Shown here piece after piece: positions 17,042 to 29,000 of a DNA stretch of 29,482 nucleotides. Every line of letters starts with the position of its first letter. Position 1 is the first letter of the stretch. The notes beneath the pieces are model-generated. The model was not told the DNA's origin, ran no database searches, and saw only the letters and a program-made list of their open reading frames with translations. This DNA is from Conoideocrella luteorostrata (taxonomy: Eukaryota; Ascomycota; Sordariomycetes; Hypocreales; Clavicipitaceae), in the NCBI GenBank assembly GCA_032433595.1, contig JASWJB010000434.1:1-29482 (forward strand). Direction: 5' to 3'. The position numbers were made by a program, and so were the translations under genes.

Positions 17042-19417
17042 TCAACACCGTTCGAATACACGATACAGGCCCTTCAAGCTGGCCACCTCCAAAATCCCTC
17101 CCTCCATAAGCGCATTAGTTGCCACCAATTTCGCCTTGAAGGCCGGAAAGAAAATATGCTCCACTGCCCATCTGACATGCTGCCTCCTCTTTCTCACCTC
17201 GGCCGGTACACCACTATCCTCCTCGCTCTGCTCATCCCCGGGCACGGGAGGAGTGGGCAACTGTTCAGGGACGTAGAATGTCGCCATCTCGCGCAAAACG
17301 GTGTCGAAGCAGGCCTTCTCTTCATCCCATCTGACATTTGGGCCAAGACGTAACAAAAAAGAAGGGAGCTTCGACAGCGGAGGAGTGTATCCTTTGATCA
17401 TGAGCGGAATCGATAGCAGTTCTCCTGCCGGTGATATTTCCAACGAAAAGTACTCCTGGAGCATCTCCCTCCGTTCTATAAGTTGTTCTGCCACTTTATG
17501 GACCACTGCTTCCATGGGGAAGTCTTCATCGGAAGCGGCCAGCGCTTGTTTCTCTGCCTCTGCAGCCATTTTTAATAACTCTCTTAAACCCAGAGCAGGA
17601 CTAAAGCGAATGACGCCAAAATTCCCAAAATCAGTCAGTCCCAGTTGGTAAAAATACTCAAAGCACGTGTGTCCGTAATCAATCAGGTACAGCTTAACAC
17701 CGCCTTGTATAGCTGCCAGTCTTCGACCGTCGTCCACGATTCCGACAAATATATGTGTAGCAAAAATTTCAGTTAAATCGGTATGCATGTCCTCGCGTAC
17801 TTCCCTGCGCAACTCTTTGATGCTGTTGAGCCTACAAACGGTCATCTCCCGATCGCTGTTCATGTCATACTCGATTTGCTCGGCCAAGGCTAGCGGCTCC
17901 TCCACCACGGCGGCGGCGTTTGCCGTCGAAGCTTCGCCGCTTTCCTCCCGCGAAAACATGGTGGTGATCTTGCGGGCGGATGTGTCAGTCCGGATCAAGT
18001 CATTAGAATTCCTCCTTTTCTTCCCTGAGACCATAAATTGTGGCACATGTTCATCGTTACCTGCATTTTCAGACATCGGCTTGGCTCCCGGCAGTAGAGT
18101 CTGTGTCTTGAAAGTCCGGCTTGTGTCGACGCTTGCTAGTTGGGATTCCAGCGCTGTGCAGACAACCTGAAGAATCTCGTCTTCATGTAGAAAATGAACT
18201 TCTCGCTTCGTTGGGTGAATGTTGACGTCCACTAGGCCAGGGTCTATTTGCAGACTCAGGTAGATAAACGGACGGCCACCTTTCGGCAGAAAGTTGACAT
18301 AGGTTTGCTCGAGCGCCTTCTTGGCATGAGACGACTCCACACTTCGGCTGTTGATGAAGAGCAAGAAAGTCGTCTTTTTGATATGATAGTTTGCATTTGT
18401 GGCCAGAATATGTGCCCTGAAACTCCACCGGTCATCGGACGTTTCAAATTCGACCAACTCGTTGGTGACACTGCTGCCATAAATCTGTCGAATTCTGTCT
18501 ACCGTCGTGGCCTGACTCTGAACTGACAAGCTATTGGAGGATTCTCCAGCCTTCTTGCAAGTAAACCCTACGCCTTTGCAATGGATAGAGTAGCGCCCTA
18601 CCATATCTAGGATCTTATTGAACTCATCAGCGTGGGATCGGAATGCTTTCCTACGGGTTGGGATATTGAAGAACAAGTCTTCAACCGTGATTTGCGTTCC
18701 CACCCGACCGGCAACTCCCTTTGGCTCTGCTGGCTGGCCCGGTTTCGGGGCCGTCATTTTGCCGTCCGAGTACTGGGCACGCCATGCGAGAGCTGACTCC
18801 TTGGTCTTGGTCGTCACCGATAAATGTGCGATGTGGCTTATACTTGCAAGAGCCTCTCCTCGAAAACCATACGTCTCTATAGATGACAGGTCCTCGAATG
18901 CTGTGATTTTAGATGTAGTATGGCGTTCACACAGGATGGCCAAGTCTTCTTTCTTTTTTTTGTATTACATGGCAGTCAGCAGTGATGTTTTACTAGGAAG
19001 GGTATATCAGTTTCACATCAGAGGCAAGTATTGGCACACACCTCGATACCACAGCCATTATCCGTGATTTGGAGAAGCTTCAGTCCGCCATCCTTGACTA
19101 AGATGTCTACAGCCGTGGAGCCCGCATCCACAGCATTCTCAATGAGTTCCTTGAGAGCATGCACTGGTGCGACAATAATTTCACCGGCCGCGATCTTGTT
19201 GACCACATCAGGATCCAACGCCTGTTTGAATTAGCATTTAGCCCATCCATCTCATACAGCCTTCAGCAATTTGCAAATCGAGGGCCTGGGCAAGTGCTCA
19301 AGCTTGATATGTTATCTTTTCGCTTACCTTGATTCGTCGAGCAGGTCGAACATCATCAGGGCTGTTTTCTGCTTTCCGCTTCATGCCGCCAGGGCGATCC
19401 ACATCCATTTCGTCCAT
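17042..19417 (-). CDS. mlh1: DNA mismatch repair protein Mlh1 (MutL homologue)
   Basis: Three exons on the minus strand: 19417-19328, 19221-19042, 18952-17042, giving 726 residues, the usual Mlh1 size. Mlh1 pairs with Pms1 (MutL-alpha) to couple mismatch recognition to strand incision. The GHKL ATPase is complete: [12 protein letters not shown] (54-65, catalytic Glu55 and Mg-binding Asn59), DNGCGI (84-89), RHTTSKI (100-106), [13 protein letters not shown] (about 115-127) and [20 protein letters not shown]. The C-terminal dimerisation region ends in FERC, the Mlh1 hallmark that completes the Pms1 nuclease site. Exon 1 encodes a short acidic/basic N-terminal extension ([11 protein letters not shown]...). 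Intron 1 (106 nt) has a GTAAGC donor and CAAACAG acceptor. Intron 2 (89 nt) has a GTGTGT donor, a CTGAC branch point and an unusual acceptor made of eight As then G. Both junctions are phase 0 and rejoin [19 protein letters not shown] and [16 protein letters not shown]. Confidence 0.97.
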
Positions 19418-19799
19418 TTTGTCCGCCTCCTTCTAGGCTCTGTTCGGAGTGAAATGTTCTCTCAGCAGGTATATGGTCCCCACCAACAAACTAATTGAAG
19501 TAAAGTAGTACGGTGCAAAAAAGACAGGTAACAGACTCGACAACGCTTCAATCCCAGAGACACAACAACTCCAATTACGGCTGACGTTTTAGATCATGAA
19601 ACACTAGTAAGCACGCCGCAATATCATACGGACTATTGGGACGAAGGCTCGGCAATTCATAGGTCGGTGCTGGTGTGCGGTAGTTAAGCGGCACGTTACG
19701 AACATCAGGCGGAGAGCTCGCGAACGTTCCGCGACTGCACGTGACTGTCGTGGCTGCCTTCGGTAGATAGTTCTTTCGACATGGTCTTCCCGAGTGTAC

Positions 19800-20005
19800 G
19801 TACGGAGTACCTTTGTAGTTCTACAATTCCCTGTGGTACTTACTGGGTTAGGTACGCTGGGGCTGCGTGCTGCTACGCAATATACTGAGTACGGAGTACG
19901 GAGTACACGGAACACACGCAGTACATTTACAACCGGACAACACTCAAGTTCGGCAAAACGTTACTGTACGGAGTTGCAGTATATATGTGCCTGGGTGCGG
20001 AGTAC
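19800..20005 (+). repeat. Cluster of TACGGAG heptamers upstream of mlh1
   Basis: In about 200 bases there is GTACGGAGTAC at 19800-19810; a tandem of one variant and two perfect units (TACTGAG, TACGGAG, TACGGAG) at 19883-19903; TACGGAGT at 19967; and the variant TGCGGAGTAC at 19996-20005. All point the same way. The cluster starts about 380 bases upstream of the mlh1 start codon. Confidence 0.88.
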
Positions 20006-21251
20006 TTAGCAAGCTTTGGTCTGTCTACCTGTCTTGCCAATGTCTATCTGTCTACAATACGTACGCGCAATTGCAGTGTGCACGATTATAGTAGTCAACC
20101 AGTTGCAAACGGCTGATCCGATCTTAGACGGGTAATAACGGCCAATGCTAACCATGCCGCTTTTTCCTTTTCCCATGAACACGGTACCGTCTCGTGTACC
20201 CACCAAGGTTTTGTAACAACGTAACATGATCTGAAATGACGGATTCTTCTGTCACACTTCCTCCCACACCGCTTGTTGCATTACCACCCACGAGGTACGC
20301 GAAATACGATGAAATGCTGCACATCAATATCGCCACTGCCGATTGCTTGTCTGCCGACAGAAATCTACGTCCGTTAGCTTCCTCTCTGGAGTTTGGCTGA
20401 AACCGAGCGAGCCCACATCAATGGAAAGCTCATTGAGACGGGGTGTATTCCGCACAGAGTGCTCTGTAGTTGCAATATTTTTATGTTCATACCTTCTTAC
20501 GGAGGAGTCTGTTTACGACTGGGGAAACCAGTCAGCCTCGTGCTCAACTGGGAAATGATCATGTATAACGTGCGAACTCTGAAGTACCCAACGCTTGCGC
20601 ACACCCCCGGTGTTCTCATTCTTGTCGCTTAGCTAAAACGACGCATCGTGTGCAATGTCTCGAAAAAGTGAGACGTCGGATGTTGGATGCATGAAGAGAG
20701 CGCCATCTTTCCGATGCCCTCAGTTTTATCAGTCAGGGGGTTGTCAGAAGAAAATCAAACAAACCATTTGAAAGAGAATATTACGGAATTTCACGCCCCA
20801 GACTTCTTGACAATGAACGAACGAGTCCCTCACTTCTCTTTTTTCTTGTCACGAAAGAGGTGACGATGATCACGAGCATGACTAATACAACAATCAACTT
20901 TGTGTGCTCTGGATTCGACTATGCCGCAAGACTATCTGATAGCGTGTGCGCGTAGACGCTTCGTAAAGTGCAGGTAGGAGGACATCTGTTACACAAATCA
21001 AGATGCTTTATTTAATATTGTTTGATTAAGATGCGTTCATGGCCCTATCTCTTCGCCTCAGCGGATGTCTATCCCTTTGTAGGTGTTCTATCATAAAACA
21101 CTCTTCCATTTGGCCCTGTTGATTTAGATCTATTTCACAAGCTGCGAGATTAGTTTCGTGTGCAGCCGCTATTTGCCAATTCGTTTTCCCATAGACGAGA
21201 ATGTCGGCAGCCACTCCGACCGGTTTGGCAGCGGCAGACAATTTTCTTGGT

Positions 21252-21311
21252 GTCGTCGTCGTTATTGTTGTTGTTGTTGTTGTGCTGCTGTTGTTGTGCT
21301 GCTGTTGTTGT
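21252..21311 (-). repeat. Imperfect trinucleotide repeat (CAA/CAG/GAC on the minus strand)
   Basis: GTC, GTT and GCT triplets run for about 60 bases on the plus strand and end in two perfect copies of a 14-bp unit (21281-21294 and 21295-21308). Because 14 is not a multiple of three, the duplication shifts frame, which argues against coding use even though a Gln/Asn/Thr-rich frame can be read through it. Confidence 0.75.
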
Positions 21312-21663
21312 CTTCCCATTGGTATCCAGCAAGCTACACGAACAGCTTTGTTATATCGAGGCCTGGTTTAACGCGCAGTACCCCAACATGTCACACTGCT
21401 ATCAGTCTTGTCCAGCCCCCGTCTTCGTAGTTGGATGCCAAACTTGGTGTCCCCGCGACGATGATGGGGTTAGCAAGATCATAGTTATGTTAACATGACG
21501 GTGATGACCGAAGCAACATTTTGTTGGTTCTCCTCTGCCGAACATAGACTCATACCCTCAAAAAGTGGCCGCCTCCATAAACGTGTTGCCACTGTGATTC
21601 TTGACATGACCGTTAAATTATGGTCCCCTGGAACCCCAGATATCGTGCTTCGTATAGATTCCA

Positions 21664-23991
21664 TCAGCGCCGGTCGCCACGAGGTCTGTCTTGCTCTTCA
21701 GACGTTTCAATAAGGCCCTCAATGTTTACGCGATTCGATCGTTCACTATAACTCCCCGGAGGACGTCCAGAAGGCAGTGCTCGAGTTGAATCTGATCGAA
21801 TAGGAGGAAGCTGGAACACTCCTGGGGTGGGCTTGGGGAGGCTTGAGCTAGACGGTGATTCTTGCTGCATACCATGATAGGGCAAAGCTTCATACGCTTG
21901 TCGTTCCATCGTAGCGTCGAACGTCCTTCCACCTTGGTTGATGCCTTGATCTATGAAACTCAATGGCCTTCCGGAGTGACTTGGAGGTTCACGGCTCAAA
22001 TGCGCCGCATGGGAACCTTCGCCGGGCCGGTTTCGTATAGGATCGAATGGGGCGCGCTGCGCGAAGACGCTTTCAGGGTTAGGTCCCGGATATGAAAATC
22101 CCATCTGTCCACCACGGTGGATCGAAACTGGAGGTATCTGCTGCGGTTGCCTTGGTGGTGGAACTAATAACAATACTATAAAGTAAAATGATCCTTCTTT
22201 GGCAAGACCTGCGCGAATGGGTATTGGTCTTGCGTATCCGTATGTGTCCACAAATGCTAGGTGGTCTTGGAAGTTAAGAGGGAACCGCCCAAAGTCCTCA
22301 GCGACATATCCCAACCCTTGGATGCTCTGAGAGCCATGCCCAAGAATCGGGGGTAGATAGTTTGGTTCTCGTCTCTTCTGCTCATTGTTGAAATGGGATT
22401 TCATTTGCGAAACCTTTTCAACCTCCGTGGGCAATACAGCTTCACCAAGATTTCTTCCCGCTATGTTGGGCCGACCAATCATATCCCAGAATGCCATGGA
22501 TCCTTTCACAAATTCTAGGCCCATGGTTAAATATGCGACAGGTTCTTGTGCACCAGGAGCGTTTAGTCGAGACATGGTATAATTATTCGACTCTGAAGAT
22601 GATGCTCGTTCCCCTAGCCTTGTTGAAAAACTGTTGCTTCTCGCAATATCCGAGGCTCGAAATGATTGACGCCTTTGATAGTGATCGTCGAATGATGAAG
22701 GACCAACCCCAGTAGATGGGTGAATACTCAGAGGTCGTCTCGGGGAAACATCTCGAGAATGTGGTGGGTGCATAGAATCAAGCCGGTTGTCTCTGTCATC
22801 TCTAAGTCGGGGTCGTCCACGTTTCTTATGCTGAACATCAACACAAGCCTCCTCTTTCCCGTTGCTGATACATCTTGAACATGGCCGTTGTGCTGTAGAA
22901 GTAGTTAGCAACAAATATGTTCTTCCAAATGATTAAACTCCCGCACCGCAGCCCTCTGATAAACTCCATCCACCACCAAGCGTCGTTGTTACGAAAAGCT
23001 TGGAGAGTAGTAGTAGTATTAGTGTCTCTTCCCGCCATGCAGAACACAACTTGTGCTATACAACTGTTTTGTCTTTCTTTCTTTCTGGCTGCTCGGCTTT
23101 ATATTGGTTGCCTTATCTACCTCAATGCCTGGTGGCCCTCTGATTGCAATCTTGACATCGCCTGTGTGTAATTACAAATTGTTTCGAGAAAGTAATGACA
23201 CGAGAGAAGATGGTTGGAGCAGAACATGTCTACCAAGCCAAAAGAGACTATGCCTCAAGGATAAAACTTACCATCACATCTAGAGACAGCAAGAGCAGAT
23301 AATATCAGCAACAGAAGCTTGGTTTCAGCGCAGATTAGACTTACCGAAGATGAGCTCTTTTGCAAGGCACACATGCAGACGCAACATGTCCCTTGGTTTT
23401 TCGTTGACTCTTCGGAGAGCCCAAGGGCTGATTCTCAATGGGATTCAACCCGCTCGCGACGCTTTGCTGACTGGCAGAGCTCATGCTGGCGGGAGTCGCG
23501 GCATAAATCTGAGGGCTTTGGCTTTGGCTCAGGGCGTGCGACTCATGAGGCGAATACATCGGAGGCTGGCGCGAAGGGTCCTCCGGCCCTCGATATGCGT
23601 ATGGAGGATCCATAGGTGGTGGCCGTTGTTGATACGAGCCGGTGAATCTCGTAGATAGCCCATGCACCGGCGGTGGTGGTAACTGTAACCGTAGGTCAAC
23701 TGGCCGGTTTTGTGTCGAGAAGGTACGATAAGCATCTTTCACGCTGGCTGTCGAGTAGGGATCGGGTGTATGGCCCTGGCTGTAGAGTTCTTGAGGATTG
23801 TTTGGTGGCAGAGACGGAGAACCTGACATAGGAGGAGATGGATATGCCCGAGTGCGAGCAGATGTCTCTGCTTCTGCACGTTGGGTGTCCCAAGCCGAAT
23901 TCCGATCGGAGGCGTGATCGGGGAGCAACCAGCTAGGGCAAGGGCTCAAAAGCAAAGAAGAGGTGTCTAGCGGGCGATGTTTTGGAAGCAT
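21664..23991 (-). CDS. Zn2Cys6 transcription factor with AT-hook-like segment and PAS-like region
   Basis: Three exons on the minus strand: 23991-23345, 23279-23272 (8 nt) and 22892-21664, giving 627 residues. Joining them yields a perfect C-x2-C-x6-C-x5-C-x2-C-x8-C zinc cluster, Cys 207, 210, 217, 223, 226 and 235. The third Cys is encoded by the 8-nt exon. A basic KKRGRPR (241-247) follows, resembling an AT-hook core. Residues about 335-462 (EPVAYLTMGLEFVKGSMAFWD..., FYFIVLLLV) look like a PAS-type region, as in several fungal zinc-cluster regulators. The N-terminal 200 and C-terminal 150 residues are Pro/Ser/Gln-rich and probably disordered. Intron 1 is 65 nt (GTAAGT..CTCTAG); intron 2 is 379 nt (GTAAGT, GCTAAC branch point, CTACAG). 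The start is the first ATG of the long frame (MLPKHRPLD). The regulated pathway is not deducible; no cluster genes are nearby. Confidence 0.85.
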
Positions 23992-25127
23992 CAGTCGATC
24001 ATCTAGGCCTTTCTTTAAAGACCGTTGTCAGAGAGAGACGGGGTGCAGCAGCAAACCAAATTTGCATCATCACCAAGTCAGAGATTGATTGCCAGCACAA
24101 ACGGGAGGGAGAGATTAAAGATGCAAATGATAACAGCTGCCTGTAGTAGCAGAAATTCACCTTTAAGCCCCGATGGCAAGTCAACAAACCAGTGTGGTGG
24201 GTGTGATCTCGTGATGACACTCGGACGTGTGTTGACGAGATGTTTGGAGGAACGGAGGAGCTCGACTGATCCACCGCTGCTGCATGGGACGGCGGCGCCA
24301 AGAGAAAGTGTCCGGGACGACTGACTGGCCAGCTGTTTTGAGGTGCCGAGATGGTGATTGAAATAGGAAGAAGCTGGTCGGCGACACCAAGATGATATAA
24401 ATCCGTTGGATACCGGAGTAGCTGGTGTGAAACAGAGTGCAACCCAGTGATACTCGATCAGGGTATTATCACTGTGCTTCGTGATACCAGTTTCGGGGAG
24501 TCTGTGAGTGATTATCCAGCTGATTTCAAGGCTCTTGTGCTGTGACCGTTGCACCTTGAGCGCGACAAACATCCGCCGGGGGAGTCCGATGCGAGGTCAA
24601 GGCTTTTCTTGTCAGAGATTGGCTACTTGACTGATGAGCAAGGAAAACGGCTCGGAACTACAAAATGAAGACTGATCAACCAACGGCTCAGAATCGGCTT
24701 TTGTGTGACTGGCAGGCGGCTGGTGCTTTGAGGTAGGAAGAAAACAGGGGATTGCTGCAGCTTGGCAGACAAGCAGGGTTTCGGGGACAATCCTAGCCTA
24801 GACCTTTTAAATGTAAAATGACACACATCCAGCAGCAGAAGCACCTAGCAGCAGGGAAAAGAAGGTGCAGATCATGCAATGGAAAGTAGAAAAGAGTGCC
24901 ACCATTCTCATTATGCTGTTCTTTTCTCCGCATCCACGTGCCTCGAGCCAAGCCCTAAGATTGATCGCAATCTCTTTCTGTTACTCCTTGAACTCCATCT
25001 ACACTGATCTGTCCGAAGCTAGGGATCTGCAGAATCCCGAGACTGGTGCAATCGGTTAACAGTTTCTTGGAACCAGCAGTAGAATGCTGCAAGGTAGCAA
25101 CTATGAATGGAGATCATGGCAGTCGTC

Positions 25128-25152
25128 GGGGTGTGGGGAGGGGGGGGAGGGG
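25128..25152 (+). repeat. G-quadruplex motif about 1.1 kb upstream of the zinc-cluster gene
   Basis: G-runs of 4, 4, 8 and 4 are separated by loops of 3, 1 and 1 bases. Short loops and long runs predict a stable quadruplex on the plus strand, the template strand of the transcription factor gene. Confidence 0.8.
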
Positions 25153-26026
25153 CCAGAACAAGAAGGGGGTGAGTCTCATGTCTCGCTTCTTACCGTAAGG
25201 TCTTAATTGGGCAGCCGGAGGCTAATGGTTTGTTGTACAACACTAGTATACTCATTCAGCGCGGCAGGGACTCAACGGCCGAAGGGAGACAGTCACGATA
25301 CCGTCGGAGCAACGGTTGGGATAAGGTTCGGGCAGATGCCCTCAAGGCGATGAGTGAAGGAGTGTCGGTGGATGACGGGTGGCGAAGGGGGGGGTTTGAT
25401 GACGACTCATGACACTGCTTCGAAAGAAAGAATCAGAGCAGGCTAATACGAATGAAAGGAAGATTATGGATAAAAGAACAGCGGACAGGCTCAGAAGGGC
25501 TTGGTTCTCGAAAAAGCTATGATTGGAGAATGATGAGGCCCTGCTGGGGCCGGACACTGCTCGGTATTTCAGACCCAGCGTTCTACACATGGAGGACAGG
25601 GATGTAAAAGGCACCATGACGAAGGGGGAGTGTTGGATAGTTATCCAAGAGACGAGCGCGCAATGTGGGCATTACCTAGTGTTGAGTGATGGTATGGGCA
25701 TGATTGGTTGTTCAAGCTCCTCGGCGGCTTCTAAGCAAGGATCGTAAGCCACACTCGGAGGCCCATGCTTCTTGTCAACAAGGCAGGACAATGATAGCTT
25801 TTTGCTATTAATGCAACACAGAAGCGGCGTATTTCTTAATGTAAACGCCTGACGAACCTAGCTGCTGTGTGGCTCCGACGCCACGGGCCCTAGCGGCTCC
25901 TCCGGACGGCAACTGGTTGACGACAAGCACGTTTGGGGTAGATGATGCCCAATGTGTCCGTGGGATTATTACGGAGAATTGGATGGACTAACTACTGATG
26001 TGGGCTAAATAGATGGGACAGGGGTT

Positions 26027-26061
26027 GTGGGAAGTGGGAAGTGGGAAGTGGGAAGTGGGAA
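26027..26061 (+). repeat. (GTGGGAA)5 minisatellite
   Basis: Five perfect tandem copies of the 7-bp unit GTGGGAA are followed by an A-rich stretch. It is the second tandem heptamer family of the window, unrelated in sequence to TACGGAG. Confidence 0.92.
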
Positions 26062-29000
26062 AATTTAAGCATGGACAGGACGGATCATCACAGCCCAACT
26101 TGTGTTGTTTTAGAGCCGCCACACAAGAGACGGATTTGAAGAGTAGCAGCGCTCATCCAATACAAGTTAATAAATAGGGTCGAGCGGGAAATACACGAAA
26201 GCCATATACTGCATATACCGACATTACAAGTCCAGACTGCGTCTGAAGACTTGCACCAGACTAACCTCCGCCGACAATACTCTGCGTATAACCATGATCC
26301 CATATGTCAAAGATCAAAACGAAAGACCAGTGTGATAACAAATGAGAGGGGAAAAGAAAATGTGACGAAGAAGAGGAGGGCATGGTGTTAAACAAAAGAT
26401 ACCGTGGACGCGACTGCTTGCTTTAGAGAGGTTGGACCTGAAAACTACGACAGGGATTAATAATCGGCATTTCTCTTAACATTTGATGGAATGAATACCA
26501 TTGATGCTATTGCTGGCTGATTGTTGCTGGTTTCATCATTCTGGAGCATCCACCGCTCAGTCTTCCTGGACAAGTTGGTCGTATCATGAGCAAGCCAACC
26601 TACCATTAGGAAGTCATCTGTTCTTTTGTACTCCGCAGTCCGTGCCTGGACCCAAATTATTCTAAATTGCCCGACATGCTTGCTTTAACTTCCGGTTGGG
26701 GGACGCTCTGCTCCATTCTCGGTATAAAGAAGTAACCACCAACCTCCTTGGGCAAACATACCTTGGAACCAATGCCTTGGATGCATCCCGCGCTGCACAG
26801 AGGTTACGACAACCGAGCACATGTGACAGACTGACCATCACGTCGAGTTCGAGTTGGTAAGAAGTTAGAAGGCAGCTAGAGTCCCTTGCCATTAATACTT
26901 TCCCCATGCTGATACTAGCACCTTGGCGCGGTTCTCAAGGTAAATCACGAAAAAGCAGTTAGCCGGCTAGGCGATCGCACCACGTCGATTGACCAGCTCA
27001 ACTGCCCAAAAGTCTTCCGCCTTTTTTTTAGGCTCCTGGGCTTGCATGCTCATAATACTCCGATCCGCCAGGTACTAGTTAGTTCAGATAGTCGCCAGTG
27101 AGTAGGGGGGTCCCACCTGCCTCGGCAGGGCGGGAACAGTTTTGCTAACCCATGGAGAGGACTTATTGCTGACAGCAAGGAAAATGGGAGAGAAAATCGA
27201 CAGACAGGACGATTGTAAAGTTTCTGGCAAACAAGGCGGGCCGACACCCCTGTTGATATGTGAGACGATCTCGCAAAGCCGAATAAACAAGATTGTATTG
27301 ACGGCGTAAGCTCAGTAATCATTGCTATTCCGAAGCCAGTTCGTATTCGAAGGTGGCTAGCTCAGTTTGAGAGGAGACGCTCTACGTATGGCGTAAATTG
27401 CCTATCTAAGTAGGCAGTTTGTTAGTGCCGGTAGTGCAGAGAAACCGGCACATTTCATCGTTGCCGACGGGAAACGATGGGAGAGGAATGCGCAATGAAG
27501 TGTCCGATGGCAGATTTCCAGGCATGGCAAAAATAAACGGAAAATGCATCGTGAGTCGAGAGCGCGGTTCGGTGGATACAATGCAGCCAACAGCCAACAG
27601 GGACCACAACGATGCTGTTCCCCGAAACGCAGTTTATCAACTCGGGAATCCACAATTAGTACCGCGAAGACGGGATGGCGAACCTGCACTATTGTCCAGA
27701 TTCGGTGGCATTTGGACCATCCAGCCTGTCCGCCACCCTCCAACGCCCTTCAATCAAAGTGAGCATTGCTATGAGGCAAAGCAGCACTAATTCGGCTAAT
27801 ATCAGGAGATTTTACTTTCTGGCGCCCATTGGTTTCGGTTAGAGTAGCGCCGATGCCCGAGTGATAGTCTCGTTTTGGGATCGAGAGGTTCTGTGGTTGC
27901 TACTGCGAGTTTAGCTTCATACCGTATTAGTAGTAGCCGATAGTATTTCTGTGTAGAAGAACAGTTGACGGTTTTCCCCCGCTGAATGTAATATTTCAGT
28001 GAAGTGCAAATGAAGTGCGCACCTTGTATTAGTCGTAACAACCCCCCTTCCCCCAACGATTATTTTAAGTGTCGTATCGTCATCTAGCTTGACTAGGTCG
28101 TCCGCCACGCCTCAGGCAGGATCGTCCGTCATTCCACGGGAGGCAAGACACCATCGAAGTATCTGTAGCATGTCCTTATTCTTTCGTGCTCGAAGAAGGC
28201 TGCAATGCAACTGAGTTGTATTCTTGTCCGGACTGGTTCGATTGAGGTATTGCGTCGAGGACGCTCTGTGTTTCCCCGCAAGACCCTTTCCTTGCCAGAT
28301 GCCTACAGTACGACAGGTACTCCTCGCATGGGGCTCCTTCCTCTTCCTAGCTACACCATTGAGTGAGCCTTCCTCAAAGCGCTTGTTCCTGCCGCGGACT
28401 TTATTTCTGCTTTCTATAGTGCCAGCTTCCATCAATGCTGTCATTTTCCGCCTCTCAATCAAACTTCAACAGCTATGACTGGCTGTAATTTCTACACACT
28501 CCTTATCTAGCAACTATTATTGCGCTGGCGCCCCATGTTTCATCAAATAACATCTAATCAACAAGCCTCCCCAGTTGATCAGGTACTCTGGATGTCCACA
28601 TGACGCAGACGCAGACGCGACGACAGATTAGACCCGCTTCACACAATGTACAAAAAATGGATTGCGAGTGGCAGCACGAACCTGATTTAGGACTGCATAT
28701 GATGTATCAATTTGACGGGTTTCAATACCTACCAACTGGGGAAATGAACCCGAACCGGAGCTCCCAAGTTATTGACGACAACGGGTCGGTCAGTGGCTTC
28801 AGCCCGCCATTGTGGCCATGCTCATCCGGCTAGACCCCGGCGTCCTTGACTTTTCAGACAGGTCACCCAACCACTTGAATACCAAGTCACGACGGAGCAG
28901 AGCACCCGCAGCACGTGTAACACAGTGTGGTTAGTCCCGACGCGGCATCGTAGGCGAGAGATCTCAATAATTCCAATTATACTGACGAGTCTCGTGAATA

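Larger units (their letters stand above)
19418..21663. other. Intergenic region upstream of mlh1 with heptamers and a CAA/CAG-type repeat
   Basis: This 2.2 kb holds the mlh1 promoter at its left and the 3' region of the zinc-cluster gene at its right. A CACGTG box lies at 19738-19743. Heptamer copies are dense at 19800-20005, with another at 20498. The stretch 21252-21311 is a GTT/GTC/GCT repeat. I recognise no gene: frames on both strands are short and overlap the repeats. Confidence 0.55.

Noticed and set aside
21026..21319. Gln/Asn/Thr-rich minus-strand frame over the CAA/CAG-type repeat
   Set aside because: The low-complexity part is produced by the repeat, which includes a 14-bp frame-shifting duplication; the remainder has no recognisable domain.
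24078..24572. 164-codon minus-strand ATG frame upstream of the zinc-cluster gene
   Set aside because: No domain recognised and other frames overlap it; it could be leader sequence, so it is not listed as a gene.
27340..27410. tRNA-like A-box (GGTGGCTAGCTCAGTTTGAGAG)
   Set aside because: No matching B-box (GGTTCGANTCC) at the right distance and no cloverleaf stems could be drawn.
27402..27790. Overlapping frames of 113 and 123 codons on opposite strands
   Set aside because: Mutually overlapping, no family motifs and no splice structure leading into or out of them.
28600..28833. 77-codon plus-strand ATG frame
   Set aside because: Short and without recognisable motif or signal peptide; transcript evidence would be needed.
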